From NCBI RefSeq assembly GCF_000621545.1, contig NZ_JHYA01000001.1, positions 276,872 to 340,871 on the forward strand: DNA of 64,000 nucleotides, read 5' to 3'. Below, in pieces: positions 1-8,510 of the stretch. The notes under the pieces are model-generated. The model was not told the DNA's origin. It searched no databases and saw only the letters and a list, made by a program, of their open reading frames with translations. Within the stretch, counting starts at the first letter, position 1; every line of letters begins with the position of its first letter. The translations under genes and the position numbers were made by a program. The stretch comes from Anaerovibrio lipolyticus LB2005. Lineage in GTDB: Bacteria > Bacillota > Negativicutes > Selenomonadales > Selenomonadaceae.

Positions 1-297
1 GGCAATATGCTTTCTGAATGGCTTCATTTCTGAGCTGTGGGTATAATACAGTCCCATGCCCATACGGCTCATGGACTCCTCCTTGTCATCGCGGAATCTC
101 TCCACATCACATACCAGACGGTTAACCCTCAGATTGACCATTTCCGCCTCACAGGCAAAGAGCTCATTGCAATACCAGTCTGTCATTACCAGCATTTCGT
201 GGCTTAGCACCTCTAAATCATAGTCTGGGATATACGCCTCTGGAATGTACAAGGATGCGTGTGGTACATGAATTACTACATTTTCTAACATTTTCAT
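1..297 (-). CDS. N-formylglutamate amidohydrolase-family protein, N-terminal part (cut by the window edge)
   Basis: My translation of the minus strand from 297 gives about 99 residues running off the left edge. The N-terminus (VVIHVPHASLYIPE), DWYCNELF at about residue 41 and VNRLVCDVERFRDD at about residue 60 match the FGase/HutG-like family, zinc hydrolases that remove the acyl group from N-formylglutamate and related compounds. Two in-frame ATGs (297 and 291) compete. The AGGAG Shine-Dalgarno ends 3 nt before the first and 9 nt before the second, so 291 may be the true start. A SAM riboswitch and terminator lie directly upstream, which is unusual for this family. The true substrate is unknown; hydrolysis of an N-formyl or N-acyl amino acid linked to methionine metabolism is only inference. 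Confidence 0.8.
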   Translation of the reverse strand, partial: MKMLENVVIHVPHASLYIPEAYIPDYDLEVLSHEMLVMTDWYCNELFACEAEMVNLRVNRLVCDVERFRDDKEESMSRMGMGLYYTHSSEMKPFRKHIA

Positions 298-336
298 CGT
301 CTCCTTTTGTTCTGTAAACCAAAAAGAGACGCAATG

Positions 337-361
337 AAAAAGCCCATCGTCTTGATGGGCC
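337..361 (-). terminator. Intrinsic terminator of the SAM riboswitch
   Basis: On the minus strand, GCCCATC-loop-GATGGGC is followed by TTTTT. The 5' arm (CCCAUCAA, 359-352) can instead pair with UUGAUGGG at the 3' edge of the aptamer (386-379), a classic antiterminator/terminator choice. SAM binding would be expected to switch the downstream gene off. Confidence 0.85.
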
Positions 362-365
362 CGAT

Positions 366-478
366 TTACTTTATCCTACCCATCAATCAAGCTTTAGCAC
401 CTTGCCACGTTTTCACCCGTGGCAGGTTGCTGAAGGGTCATCGAGCTTGTCTCTCGCCTTCTCTTTATGGTTAAGAAT
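366..478 (-). promoter_or_regulatory. SAM riboswitch (S-box-like)
   Basis: The minus strand carries the S-box core: AGAGAAGGCGAGAGAC, then GAUGACCCUUCAGCAACC, a hairpin (GCCACG/CGUGGC), and AAGGUGCUAA. CAAGC and GCUUG pair as P2, as in known S-boxes. The P1 closing helix is less clear than usual. The element sits between the dinD-like gene and the amidohydrolase and reads toward the latter. Assignment to SAM-I rather than another member of the SAM clan is tentative. Confidence 0.8.
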
Positions 479-595
479 ATATTTAATTATCTTGTTGCCT
501 ATACGGCAGTTATAGTGTAGCAAATCTTATATTTTCCGTCATTAAAGCGATATTAAAAATTCCTTTCAATTATTTCAGCATTTCTGCCCTGTTCT

Positions 596-1498
596 TCAAC
601 TTCCATCGCCATCTGAGTTTTCTTCCTCTATGACGGTATTAGCACTGGCTTCAATCATTTGTGTAACAACGTGATTTAACTCCGATGCCTTTTTGCTAGT
701 AATAACCGATTTGCCTGTTCCCTCTTCAATAGCCTTCCTTGCATCGCCAGCCACCTTGCCACCTCGCTTAGCTACAGAAACATTTTGAGCAAGTCCAGAT
801 GGTTTTTCTGCTTCCGAAAATTCTTTGGCAGCCGTTTCTGCAAGCATATTTATAACTAATTCAGTTGTACTCATATTGTCCCGAAGGCTTTCCTTTTTTA
901 GTCCTTTTAGATTTTTGTACTGACGGGTAGACATCCCACTCCACGCTCTTGTAAGTTCATCGGTAAGTACAGCATATTCTTTGCCCTGCTTTATCCCACG
1001 CTCTTTCCATTCATCCGTTAGTTCCTTGCGGGCACTGATTGCCATAAGTCGCTGATTGATCCACTCTTTGGTATATCCCTTTCGTTCATAGGTAACCACC
1101 AATCTATCAGCTATAAGCTCCGGATCGATGGTTTCATCAATACGCTCTTTACCCACCTGGGCCAGCCATAATTTAAACGGTTCTGCCTTTTTCGATGGTA
1201 TTGACTGTATAATACGCAGCAGCTGTTCTGTATTTGCCACATCAGTACGTCTACGCTTACCATCGGCGGCTTTTAATTTCAACTGCTTACAATTTGTAAG
1301 CAGTTCATCTGCGCCCTCTTCACTAAGTCTTTTCTTCAAAACAGCCCAATACGTACTGGCGTGTCGTGCATCAGGTTGTTCTGTTAACACCCGCACCACA
1401 TCCACAATAGAAAAATACCATTCTTCCTCCGCCTCATTCCAAGCAGTGCGAATAGGCTGGTCCTCAAACAGTTGCATATTTTCCATTTCTTCACTCAT
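596..1498 (-). CDS. Bro-N domain protein, DinD-like
   Basis: A 300-residue protein. Residues about 10-110 form a Bro-N domain (WYFSIVDVVRVLTEQ, then HASTYWAVLKKRL), a DNA-binding fold common in phage antirepressors. Residues 120-300 resemble the DNA-damage-inducible protein D group (IADRLVVTYERKGYTKEWINQRL; a C-terminal SVAKRGGKVAGDARK segment). It stands alone, with its own promoter at 1555-1584 and no phage genes nearby. The promoter spacer holds a 12-bp SOS-like near-palindrome (1563-1574), consistent with damage induction. The first ATG is used, but its Shine-Dalgarno is weak, so a start a few codons later is possible. Function in this family is poorly known. Confidence 0.75.
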   Translation of the reverse strand: MSEEMENMQLFEDQPIRTAWNEAEEEWYFSIVDVVRVLTEQPDARHASTYWAVLKKRLSEEGADELLTNCKQLKLKAADGKRRRTDVANTEQLLRIIQSIPSKKAEPFKLWLAQVGKERIDETIDPELIADRLVVTYERKGYTKEWINQRLMAISARKELTDEWKERGIKQGKEYAVLTDELTRAWSGMSTRQYKNLKGLKKESLRDNMSTTELVINMLAETAAKEFSEAEKPSGLAQNVSVAKRGGKVAGDARKAIEEGTGKSVITSKKASELNHVVTQMIEASANTVIEEENSDGDGS

Positions 1499-1554
1499 TA
1501 TCCGTTTCTGCCTTTCTTACGTCCTCAAAACAGAACAACAATTCTTTTATCTCT

Positions 1555-1584
1555 ATTATATAAAACACATATTCTATAAATCAA
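1555..1584 (-). promoter_or_regulatory. Sigma-A promoter of the dinD-like gene with SOS-like operator
   Basis: TTGATT (1579-1584), an 18-bp spacer and TATAAT (1555-1560). The spacer contains GAATATGTGTTT (1574-1563), which matches the Firmicute LexA box GAACATATGTTC at 9 of 12 positions. Confidence 0.7.
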
Positions 1585-1610
1585 GTTTTTTATCAGAAAT
1601 ATGCAATTTC

Positions 1611-1652
1611 AAAAAATACCCTGTAGCTTCAATTACAAAGCTGCAGGGTATC
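1611..1652 (-). terminator. Terminator downstream of the MBL hydrolase gene
   Basis: On the minus strand ATACCCTG-C-AGCTT pairs with AAGCT-A-CAGGGTAT, followed by a run of T. It ends the rel-MBL unit. Confidence 0.85.
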
Positions 1653-1674
1653 TTGCGTATAAATTATCAATTTT

Positions 1675-2298
1675 TCAGAAAAATGGATTTGTTTCCCGCT
1701 CTATTCCCATGGTAGAAGCCGGGCCGTGGCCTGGGAAGACCTTGGTGGCGTCGGATACCTTGGCCAGTTTATTGCGGATGGAATCCAGAATATCCTCGGT
1801 ACTGCTGCCAGGGAAATCCGTACGGCCGACAGAGCCCGCAAAGAGGGTATCCCCACTAAATAAGGCACCGCCCCCATAGAAGCACACACCGCCTGGTGTA
1901 TGTCCCGGAGTATGGATAACCTTAAGACTACAGCCGCCAAAGGAAATATTGTCACCATCCTTCAGCAGCACATCCGCCTCTTCCATTTCTCCCGGTGCAC
2001 CTACAAATGCCGACAAATTCTTCTTGGCATCTGTCAGCATTTCCCCATCATCCTCATGGATTGCCACAGGCACATTCAGGGCTTTCTTTACCTTGTCCAG
2101 CCCCCCGATATGGTCGAAGTGGCCATGAGTCAAAGCAATCAGCTTCACCTCTACACCTATTTCCTTAATGGCAGACAATATCTTCTCCGGGTTTCCGCCG
2201 GGATCAATTACCATTCCCTCATTTGAGTCGATATCTTTAAGGATATAGCAATTGGCGGCCACCGGGCCCACCTCAAAGCTCTTTACAGAAAAATCCAT
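1675..2298 (-). CDS. MBL-fold metallo-hydrolase (glyoxalase II-like)
   Basis: About 207 residues with the metallo-beta-lactamase signature THGHFDH (H58, H60, D62, H63 from the chosen start), then HTPGHTPGG, SGDTLF and PGHGP. The family (YcbL/YqgX type) hydrolyses thioesters such as S-lactoylglutathione or unknown small molecules using a di-metal centre. An open frame extends to an ATG at 2316 that overlaps the rel stop codon, but a GGAGG lies 10 nt before the ATG at 2298, so I take the later start. It is translationally coupled to rel and both end at the terminator at 1611-1652. Substrate unknown. Confidence 0.88.
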   Translation of the reverse strand: MDFSVKSFEVGPVAANCYILKDIDSNEGMVIDPGGNPEKILSAIKEIGVEVKLIALTHGHFDHIGGLDKVKKALNVPVAIHEDDGEMLTDAKKNLSAFVGAPGEMEEADVLLKDGDNISFGGCSLKVIHTPGHTPGGVCFYGGGALFSGDTLFAGSVGRTDFPGSSTEDILDSIRNKLAKVSDATKVFPGHGPASTMGIERETNPFF

Positions 2299-2315
2299 AG
2301 ACTGCGAACCTCCCA

Positions 2316-4616
2316 TCAGTCATTGCGCTTATCCGGGTTGCTGGTCATGGCACGGCTTACGCTATATATATCCTTCAGGCGGCGGATTTTCGCCATAATC
2401 TGTTCCACCTGAGAAGTGGCATGGACCTCAATACCCAGAATAATCATGGAAGTCTTGTTGTTACGGTTAGTCTTGGCATTTACAGAGGAAACATTAATCT
2501 TCATTTCTGTAGGAACTGCCAAAATGCTTGCCAAAATACCAGGATTGTCATTGCAATGTATCTCAATTTCTACTGTGTAATCACGGTCAAGACCCACATC
2601 CCAGTTTACGGCAATAACTCTGGTGGCCGCATCGCTGGTAACTGCCACATTCGGACAATCCGCACGATGAACGGATACGCCACGCCCTTTGGTAATAAAG
2701 CCAGTAATAGGGTCCCCCGGAATCGGGTTACAGCACTTGGCAAGGCGCACCAACATGCCGCCCTCACCCTCAACCAAAATACCATGGCTGGCCCTGGATT
2801 TCTTGGAGGAGCCCTGCCCCTGAGGACGCTTCAGCTTCTCCAGCATTTCAGAAACATCCTGTGGAGTATTCTCCTTCACCAGCTTTTTATGCAGCTCGAT
2901 TAGCTTGGCAATAACGCCGCTAACGGTAACACCACCATAGCCAATGGCTGCCAACAGGTCCTCGGAATTGTTTATATTAAATCTAAGGCAAACCTCATTA
3001 AGCCACTCATCACGCAGAAGGTCCTTAGGGTCATAGCCCAGCTTCTTGCCTTCCTTCTCCAAAAGCTCTTGGCCCTTGGCTACATTTTCCTCGCGGCGCA
3101 CTTTCTTGAACCAGCCGCGAATCTTGCTTCTGGTATCTGATGCCGCCACAATGTTAAGCCAGTCACGGCTTGGTCCCTGATTGGCCTTGTTGGTAATAAT
3201 AGAAACGATATCACCATTTTTCAGCTTGTACTCCAATGGCACGATCTTGCCGTTTACCTTGGCTCCAACGCAGTGGTGACCGATTTCCGTATGAATTCTA
3301 TAGGCAAAATCAATTGGCACGGACCCCTTTGGCAGGTCAATAACATCCCCCCGTGGAGTAAATACAAACACCTCATCGGAGAAAATATCCATCTTTAGGG
3401 CCTGAATGTATTCACTTGGGTCATTAAGCTCCTGCTGGAGATTTACCATCTGACGCAACCAGGACAGCTTCTTGTCATAATCATTGGCCGCAGTGGCTCC
3501 CCTGCCATTTTCCTTGTACTTCCAATGTGCCGCAACACCGTACTCGGAAATCTTGTGCATGGCAAAGGTACGAATCTGAATTTCCAGCGGAAAGCCACGG
3601 GTCATAACAGTGGTATGCAGGGACTGATAGCCATTGGATTTCGGCATGGCAATATAATCCTTGAACCGCCCCGGAATTGGCTTCCACATGGCATGGATAA
3701 CGCCAAGAACCGCATAGCAGTCCTTAACGCTCTGCACCAACACCCTGATAGCTGACAGATCATAAATTTCACTTATGTCCTTATTATCCCGCTTCATCTT
3801 GCGGTAAATGCTGTAAAAATGCTTGGCACGACCGCTGATTTCCGCCTTTATACCGCTTCTTATGAGCTTGGTATGAATCTGTAAAATAGAATCCTCAATA
3901 AAACGCTGACGCTCCTGCCGCTTTTGCTTGACCTTTTCCACAAGATCATAGTAATGCTCCCGGTCAAGATAGCGCAGGCACAGATCCTCCAGCTCCCATT
4001 TAATGCTGGAAATACCCAGACGATTGGCCAAAGGTGCATATACCTCAATGGTTTCCCGGGCAATACGCTGTTGTTTTTCCTCCTTCACGAATTTAAGGGT
4101 ACGCATATTATGAAGTCGGTCCGCCAGCTTTATGATAATTACGCGAATATCCTTGGCCATGGCCAAAAACAGCTTACGGTAGTTCTCTGACTGCTGCTCC
4201 ACCTTGGACTGGAATTTAATCTTGCCCAATTTGGTAACACCATCAATCAGCATGGCAACCTCAGGCCCAAACATTTCCTCCATCTGCTTAATATCGTAGA
4301 TGGTATCCTCCACCACATCATGTAGCAGAGCTGCTGTAATGGTTACGGCATCAATCTGAAGCTCTGTGAGTATTTTGGCCACACAGAGAGGATGTATAAT
4401 ATATTCTTCACCAGAAGCCCGTTTCTGGCCCTCATGGGCCGAATGAGCCAGTTCATAAGCCCTGCGGACAAGGTCCACATCCGCATTAGGCTGATATTTC
4501 AACAACGCATTAATAATATCATCAATTGTAACATCCGCCGTTGCACCGGCTGGAACTGGGGTATAAATATCCACATTTACAGAAGTTGAATTGGCATCCA
4601 TTGTCATCACCGCCAT
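2316..4616 (-). CDS. relA: Bifunctional (p)ppGpp synthetase/hydrolase Rel
   Basis: A 766-residue RelA/SpoT homologue. The order is an HD hydrolase domain (H99, D100 in LLHDVVEDT), a synthetase domain (RFKD at 317-320, the motif of bifunctional enzymes; then YIAMPKSNGYQSLHTTV), a TGS domain (VFVFTPRGDVIDLPKGS) and a C-terminal ACT domain. Both catalytic halves look intact, so it should make and degrade (p)ppGpp. Three ATGs lie within the first six codons (4616, 4607, 4601). GGTG sits 6 nt before the third, so the start may be slightly shorter. Its stop overlaps the following MBL frame. Confidence 0.96.
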   Translation of the reverse strand: MAVMTMDANSTSVNVDIYTPVPAGATADVTIDDIINALLKYQPNADVDLVRRAYELAHSAHEGQKRASGEEYIIHPLCVAKILTELQIDAVTITAALLHDVVEDTIYDIKQMEEMFGPEVAMLIDGVTKLGKIKFQSKVEQQSENYRKLFLAMAKDIRVIIIKLADRLHNMRTLKFVKEEKQQRIARETIEVYAPLANRLGISSIKWELEDLCLRYLDREHYYDLVEKVKQKRQERQRFIEDSILQIHTKLIRSGIKAEISGRAKHFYSIYRKMKRDNKDISEIYDLSAIRVLVQSVKDCYAVLGVIHAMWKPIPGRFKDYIAMPKSNGYQSLHTTVMTRGFPLEIQIRTFAMHKISEYGVAAHWKYKENGRGATAANDYDKKLSWLRQMVNLQQELNDPSEYIQALKMDIFSDEVFVFTPRGDVIDLPKGSVPIDFAYRIHTEIGHHCVGAKVNGKIVPLEYKLKNGDIVSIITNKANQGPSRDWLNIVAASDTRSKIRGWFKKVRREENVAKGQELLEKEGKKLGYDPKDLLRDEWLNEVCLRFNINNSEDLLAAIGYGGVTVSGVIAKLIELHKKLVKENTPQDVSEMLEKLKRPQGQGSSKKSRASHGILVEGEGGMLVRLAKCCNPIPGDPITGFITKGRGVSVHRADCPNVAVTSDAATRVIAVNWDVGLDRDYTVEIEIHCNDNPGILASILAVPTEMKINVSSVNAKTNRNNKTSMIILGIEVHATSQVEQIMAKIRRLKDIYSVSRAMTSNPDKRND

Positions 4617-4648
4617 TCAATACACAAATTTTAGTCAAACTTTTATTA

Positions 4649-4654
4649 ATTATA
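4649..4654 (-). promoter_or_regulatory. Possible -10 element upstream of rel
   Basis: GCTATAATTAA on the minus strand, 33 bp before the rel start. No good -35 hexamer is seen at the right distance. Confidence 0.4.
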
Positions 4655-4720
4655 GCATATTTTCATAATTCTCTATACATAAAAATAGCTACAATCCTCT
4701 ATTTTCCTCTTTTTTCGTAA

Positions 4721-4750
4721 AGGAAAGGGAATAGCTCTTAGCTATCCCCC
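4721..4750 (-). terminator. Terminator downstream of recJ
   Basis: GGGGATAGCT-AAG-AGCTATTCCC on the minus strand, followed by TTTCCTTT. Confidence 0.75.
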
Positions 4751-4775
4751 TGCTTAAATCATATAATTATCCAAA

Positions 4776-6755
4776 CTATTCATTAAGACGGCAAAAGGTC
4801 TCAGAATCCTGTAAATTCATCTTGCCAGTACCTTCTACCAAGTGACACACACCAGCATCATCCACACTCATCAATCCCAGCTCCTGAAATATTTTTAATC
4901 CATATTCAGCAGCCTTGGTCTCTGACTGCCTGCCATCCATGCGCATTCTCATAGCCAGCCAGGCAGGATCCATTAATACGGGCTTTTCTTCATCATGACA
5001 CTGTTTGAGAAACAGATACAGCTCCTTTAGAAATTCCCTGTCAACACTGATAGGCTTTTCATCATCCAAAGGGGTGTCCAGACTTCTTATTATACACTGA
5101 AGGTTGCGATTGCCTTCCCATTCGTTTATTCCCAGCTCATAAACAAGATTCTGGGGCTGAGAATTCATTTTATCCAAATCCTCATTCATATTGAAGGCCA
5201 CAGCCTTTACATAGCGATTACCATCTGTGATGCTAAAACGCATGTGGCGATTTTCTATACCCATATAAGAGGCATACGCAGTCCTGACCCCCTTACAGCC
5301 GAATAGCGGACTGTCGTTTTTCATACCGCAGGGCTCCAGCAATGCCAGCTCATCTACCATTTCCATGGTAACATCCAATGGGGAAATCTCCTGATCCAAT
5401 TCATAAAAGGGAATATATTGCTCTGCTGTCATCTGGCGCTTGGCCTCAATCTCCATAAGCCGTCTGAACTCAGGAATATTTTCTTCTTTAATGGTGAGAC
5501 CTGCCGCCCCTTCATGGCCACCGAACTGTACCAGCACGTCCTTGCAATTTTCCAGTGCCTCATAGAGGTTAAAGCCCTCTATACTGCGGGCAGACCCCTT
5601 TCCTATGCCATCCTTCAGGCTGATAACAATAGTAGGCTTATAATACTTGGAATCCAGTCCCGCTGCTGTTAGTCCAATAACACCATGATGCCAGTTCTCT
5701 CCAGCTACTACCAGCACACGTGTATTGTCCACGTCCACACCCTTAAGCTGTTCCTCGGCCTCCAGCTGCATATCATCCTTCAGCTTTTTACGCTCTTCAT
5801 TAATACCATTAAGCTCCAAAGCTATAGCATCTGCTTTGGTACTGTCCACAGCAGTCAGAAGGTCAACTCCCAGGGTTGCACTGCTAAGTCTCCCTGCCGC
5901 ATTAATGCGTGGTGCCAGCATAAAGCCCACCACCATACTGGTAACCGGCTTGCCAAGACAGCCAGCTGCCTCCAGCAAGGCCTTTACCCCCACCATATTG
6001 GAGTTTTCTATAGCCTTTAATCCCAAACTCACAATACGTCTGTTTTCGTTGGTAAGGGGCACCGCATCGGCCACCGTCCCCAGGGCCACCAGCTCCAGGC
6101 CACGATCATTGAGAGGCTCTCCCTTTATTCTTTGCCAAAGGGCCTGACACAGCTTAAAGGCAATGCCAACGCCTGCCAGCTCCGGGCATGGATACTTGGA
6201 ATCCTTTCTGTGTGCATCCACCACTGCCACAGCCTGGGGAAGCTCATCCCCCGGAAGATGGTGATCCGTAACGATAACATCCATTCGCCCGGCTACAGCC
6301 TTTATTTCCTCCACGGATTTAACACCGCAGTCCACAGTAATGAGAAGGTCTATCCCCCTATTAACCAATTTCTCCATGGCTTCAGCATGAAGACCATAGC
6401 CCTCTGTGAGCCTGTCAGGAATATAGTAGTCAACCTTCACTCCCAGTTCCTTGAAGGTAATCATCAATAGGGAGGTAGCGGTAATTCCATCGCAATCATA
6501 ATCGCCATAGATGGCAATTCTTTCCTTTTTTTCAATAGCATCAGCTATACGCTCTATTGCCTTATCCATATCCGGCAACAAATAGGGATCACAATATTCA
6601 AACCGTTCAGGGTGAAGGAATATTTCTCCCTTTTCCCTGGTATCAATTCCCCGATTTATCAATGCTCCTGCCAGTAACTGTGATATACCCAACTTAGCCG
6701 CCAGTTCGGCGGTTCTTTCCCCGGAATAGGGCTTAATTCTCCATTTTTTTAGCAT
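4776..6755 (-). CDS. recJ: Single-stranded-DNA-specific exonuclease RecJ
   Basis: About 659 residues. Recognised by YGDYDCDGITATSLL near residue 70, the DHH motif in IVTDHHLPGDELP, and the DHHA1 motif GGHEGAAGL near residue 400. RecJ degrades single-stranded DNA 5' to 3' in recombination and mismatch or base excision repair, in the cytoplasm. The open frame extends to a TTG directly abutting the Shine-Dalgarno (AGGAG), so the ATG nine bases downstream (6755) is the start. It has its own terminator. The C-terminal about 120 residues are longer than the minimal RecJ core, as in many Firmicutes. Confidence 0.95.
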   Translation of the reverse strand: MLKKWRIKPYSGERTAELAAKLGISQLLAGALINRGIDTREKGEIFLHPERFEYCDPYLLPDMDKAIERIADAIEKKERIAIYGDYDCDGITATSLLMITFKELGVKVDYYIPDRLTEGYGLHAEAMEKLVNRGIDLLITVDCGVKSVEEIKAVAGRMDVIVTDHHLPGDELPQAVAVVDAHRKDSKYPCPELAGVGIAFKLCQALWQRIKGEPLNDRGLELVALGTVADAVPLTNENRRIVSLGLKAIENSNMVGVKALLEAAGCLGKPVTSMVVGFMLAPRINAAGRLSSATLGVDLLTAVDSTKADAIALELNGINEERKKLKDDMQLEAEEQLKGVDVDNTRVLVVAGENWHHGVIGLTAAGLDSKYYKPTIVISLKDGIGKGSARSIEGFNLYEALENCKDVLVQFGGHEGAAGLTIKEENIPEFRRLMEIEAKRQMTAEQYIPFYELDQEISPLDVTMEMVDELALLEPCGMKNDSPLFGCKGVRTAYASYMGIENRHMRFSITDGNRYVKAVAFNMNEDLDKMNSQPQNLVYELGINEWEGNRNLQCIIRSLDTPLDDEKPISVDREFLKELYLFLKQCHDEEKPVLMDPAWLAMRMRMDGRQSETKAAEYGLKIFQELGLMSVDDAGVCHLVEGTGKMNLQDSETFCRLNE

Positions 6756-6884
6756 CAAAACCAACTCCTATAACTATTACCTAAAAAACTTCGAGAAAAC
6801 TTTTCAAAATCCTCTTTTGTGTGCAAAACACCCGGGAGTCAGTTTTCAATACATAATTCACACAAAATCATCAGCCCTTACACG

Positions 6885-6913
6885 AAAAAGGAGCCCCATA
6901 ACTTGGAGCTCCA
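6885..6913 (-). terminator. Terminator downstream of the cobalamin adenosyltransferase gene
   Basis: GGAGCTCC/GGGGCTCC stem on the minus strand (8 bp with one G-U), followed by TTTTT. Confidence 0.85.
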
Positions 6914-6918
6914 ATTTT

Positions 6919-7416
6919 TCACCGATTTTCCTCAAGTCTCATAAGTACGAAGCACAGGTCTGAAACCCTGTTAATATATAATCTGTCACTGTCGTGGACT
7001 ATCTCCTGCTCCGCCAGGTCCAAAATAGCCCTTTCAGCTCTCCTTATAAAGGTTCTGGCCAGATCTAAGCAGGATCCTCCCTGGGATTCTCCCGCAATCA
7101 GAAACTCATGCAGAGGCGGCAGCTTTGCCTCAATACCGTCAATTATTGACTCCAGTTCATTCACATGTTCATTGGTAATCAATGGCTCCTGATCCAGGGA
7201 GGCCAAATCTGCCATGAGCAAGCCGTTGTTTTTCTGAAGCTTCAGGATAATTTCCTTCACCTCATCATTTTTACAAAAGGCTCTTGCCATACCAAGGGCT
7301 GAACTTACCTCATCAATAGTACCGTAGGCTTTCACCCGCAGGGAATTCTTCGCAACGCGCTGACCTGTATAAAGGCCAGTTGTTCCCTTATCGCCGGTTT
7401 TGGTATAAACACTCAT
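6919..7416 (-). CDS. PduO-type ATP:cob(I)alamin adenosyltransferase
   Basis: A 165-residue protein with the family's N-terminal nucleotide-binding motif YTKTGDKGTTGL, AYGTIDEVSSALG, and the C-terminal FIRRAERAIL and LYINRVSDL segments. The enzyme transfers adenosyl from ATP to cob(I)alamin to make coenzyme B12. A GAGGAGG precedes the ATG. It lies just downstream of ndk (stop at 7465) and ends at a terminator, so the two are probably co-transcribed. It fits with the B12-riboswitch transporter operon about 35 kb away and implies a B12-using cell. No riboswitch is seen here. Confidence 0.94.
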   Translation of the reverse strand: MSVYTKTGDKGTTGLYTGQRVAKNSLRVKAYGTIDEVSSALGMARAFCKNDEVKEIILKLQKNNGLLMADLASLDQEPLITNEHVNELESIIDGIEAKLPPLHEFLIAGESQGGSCLDLARTFIRRAERAILDLAEQEIVHDSDRLYINRVSDLCFVLMRLEENR

Positions 7417-7464
7417 AACTTCATAGCCTCCTCTTTCACATCTCTTATGCCTGTCCCATACTTA

Positions 7465-7881
7465 TCAGTCAAAAATCTCAGTAGCACTAAAGTATAAGGA
7501 AATCTCTCTTGCTGCACTCTCCGGTGAGTCGGAAGCATGAACTGCATTGCGGCTGCCACTGGAAGCATAGAGCTTGCGGATAGTTCCCTCATCAGCATCT
7601 GCCGGATTAGTTTTACCATTAATCTTGCGTACATTGGCAATAGCATCCTCACCAGCCAATACCATGGCAATAATCGGACCGGAGGTCATAAAGCCTACCA
7701 GATCATCATAATAAGGACGACCAATATGCTCCACATAGTGCTGGGATGCCAGCTTTTCATCCATCTGAAGCATCTTAACAGCCAAAACCTCCAGGCCCTT
7801 TTCCTCGTAAATCTTGAAAATATCACCAATGTGATGTGCCTTCATGGCATCTGGCTTAATGAGTACCAATGTCTTTTCCAT
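7465..7881 (-). CDS. ndk: Nucleoside diphosphate kinase
   Basis: 138 residues, the usual length for this family. TLVLIKPDAM at the start and the active-site NAVHASDSPE (phosphorylated histidine) near residue 115 are diagnostic. It balances NTP and dNTP pools by transferring the gamma-phosphate between nucleotides. An AAAGGAG precedes the ATG. It is followed closely by the cobalamin adenosyltransferase gene. Confidence 0.97.
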   Translation of the reverse strand: MEKTLVLIKPDAMKAHHIGDIFKIYEEKGLEVLAVKMLQMDEKLASQHYVEHIGRPYYDDLVGFMTSGPIIAMVLAGEDAIANVRKINGKTNPADADEGTIRKLYASSGSRNAVHASDSPESAAREISLYFSATEIFD

Positions 7882-7926
7882 CTTGAAACAATTCTCCTTT
7901 TAAATACCTCAATTTTTGATTTGCTT

Positions 7927-8451
7927 TTACAAATCCTTTAAATCCTTACTATACACCTTGGCAAGATCACTGTGGGCATCAGCAGACTCCTGAAGAGCAT
8001 TAATTTCCTCTTCTGTGAGAGGGCGTATCAGCTTAGCAGGATTGCCATATACCATAGAATTTGGTGGGATTTTCTTATTCTGTGGAATAAATGAGTTTGC
8101 ACCAATAATGCAGTTTTCGCCAATCTCAGTGTACCCCATAATCACTGTTCCCATACCAATAAGACAATTATCATTTATCTTGCTGCAATGTACCACCACA
8201 TTATGGCCAATGGTAACGTTGTTGCCGATAATTGTCGGAGTATCCCACATGGTATGAATGGTACAGTTGTCCTGAATGTTAGAGTTGTTGCCAATAACCA
8301 CCTTGTTAATATCCCCACGGACAACGGAACTGAACCAGACACTGCTGTTATCGCCGATTTTAACATCACCGGCCACCGCAGCATTTGGTGCGACGTAAAC
8401 ATTCTTACCTAGCTCAGGCTTTTTTTCAGCCAACGCAAAAACATTTCCCAT
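7927..8451 (-). CDS. Gamma-carbonic anhydrase-family (left-handed beta-helix) protein
   Basis: About 174 residues of hexapeptide-repeat beta-helix (VYVAPNAAVAGDVKIGDNSSVW, NIQDNCTIH, TIGHNVVVH, CLIGMGTVI, NPAKLIRPL). The metal-ligand histidines of the gamma-carbonic anhydrase/YrdA group appear in IHT, GHN and VVHC. Members are carbonic anhydrases or proteins of unknown activity. The frame is open back to a TTG at 8481, but GGGAGG followed by seven bases and ATG at 8451 marks the true start. It sits 45 bp upstream of ndk. Enzyme activity is inferred only from family. Confidence 0.88.
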   Translation of the reverse strand: MGNVFALAEKKPELGKNVYVAPNAAVAGDVKIGDNSSVWFSSVVRGDINKVVIGNNSNIQDNCTIHTMWDTPTIIGNNVTIGHNVVVHCSKINDNCLIGMGTVIMGYTEIGENCIIGANSFIPQNKKIPPNSMVYGNPAKLIRPLTEEEINALQESADAHSDLAKVYSKDLKDL

Positions 8452-8510
8452 AAAAATACCTCCCTCAAGATGTATCCTCAATTAATTATAACAAAGTTGT
8501 CATACAAATT

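Noticed and set aside
596..1498. Prophage remnant suggested by the Bro-N domain
   Set aside because: No integrase, attachment repeat or other phage gene is nearby, and the protein is closer to the chromosomal DinD-like type.
1128..1715. Plus-strand frame opposite the dinD-like gene
   Set aside because: No ribosome-binding site and no family similarity; it runs through a terminator and promoter of the minus strand.
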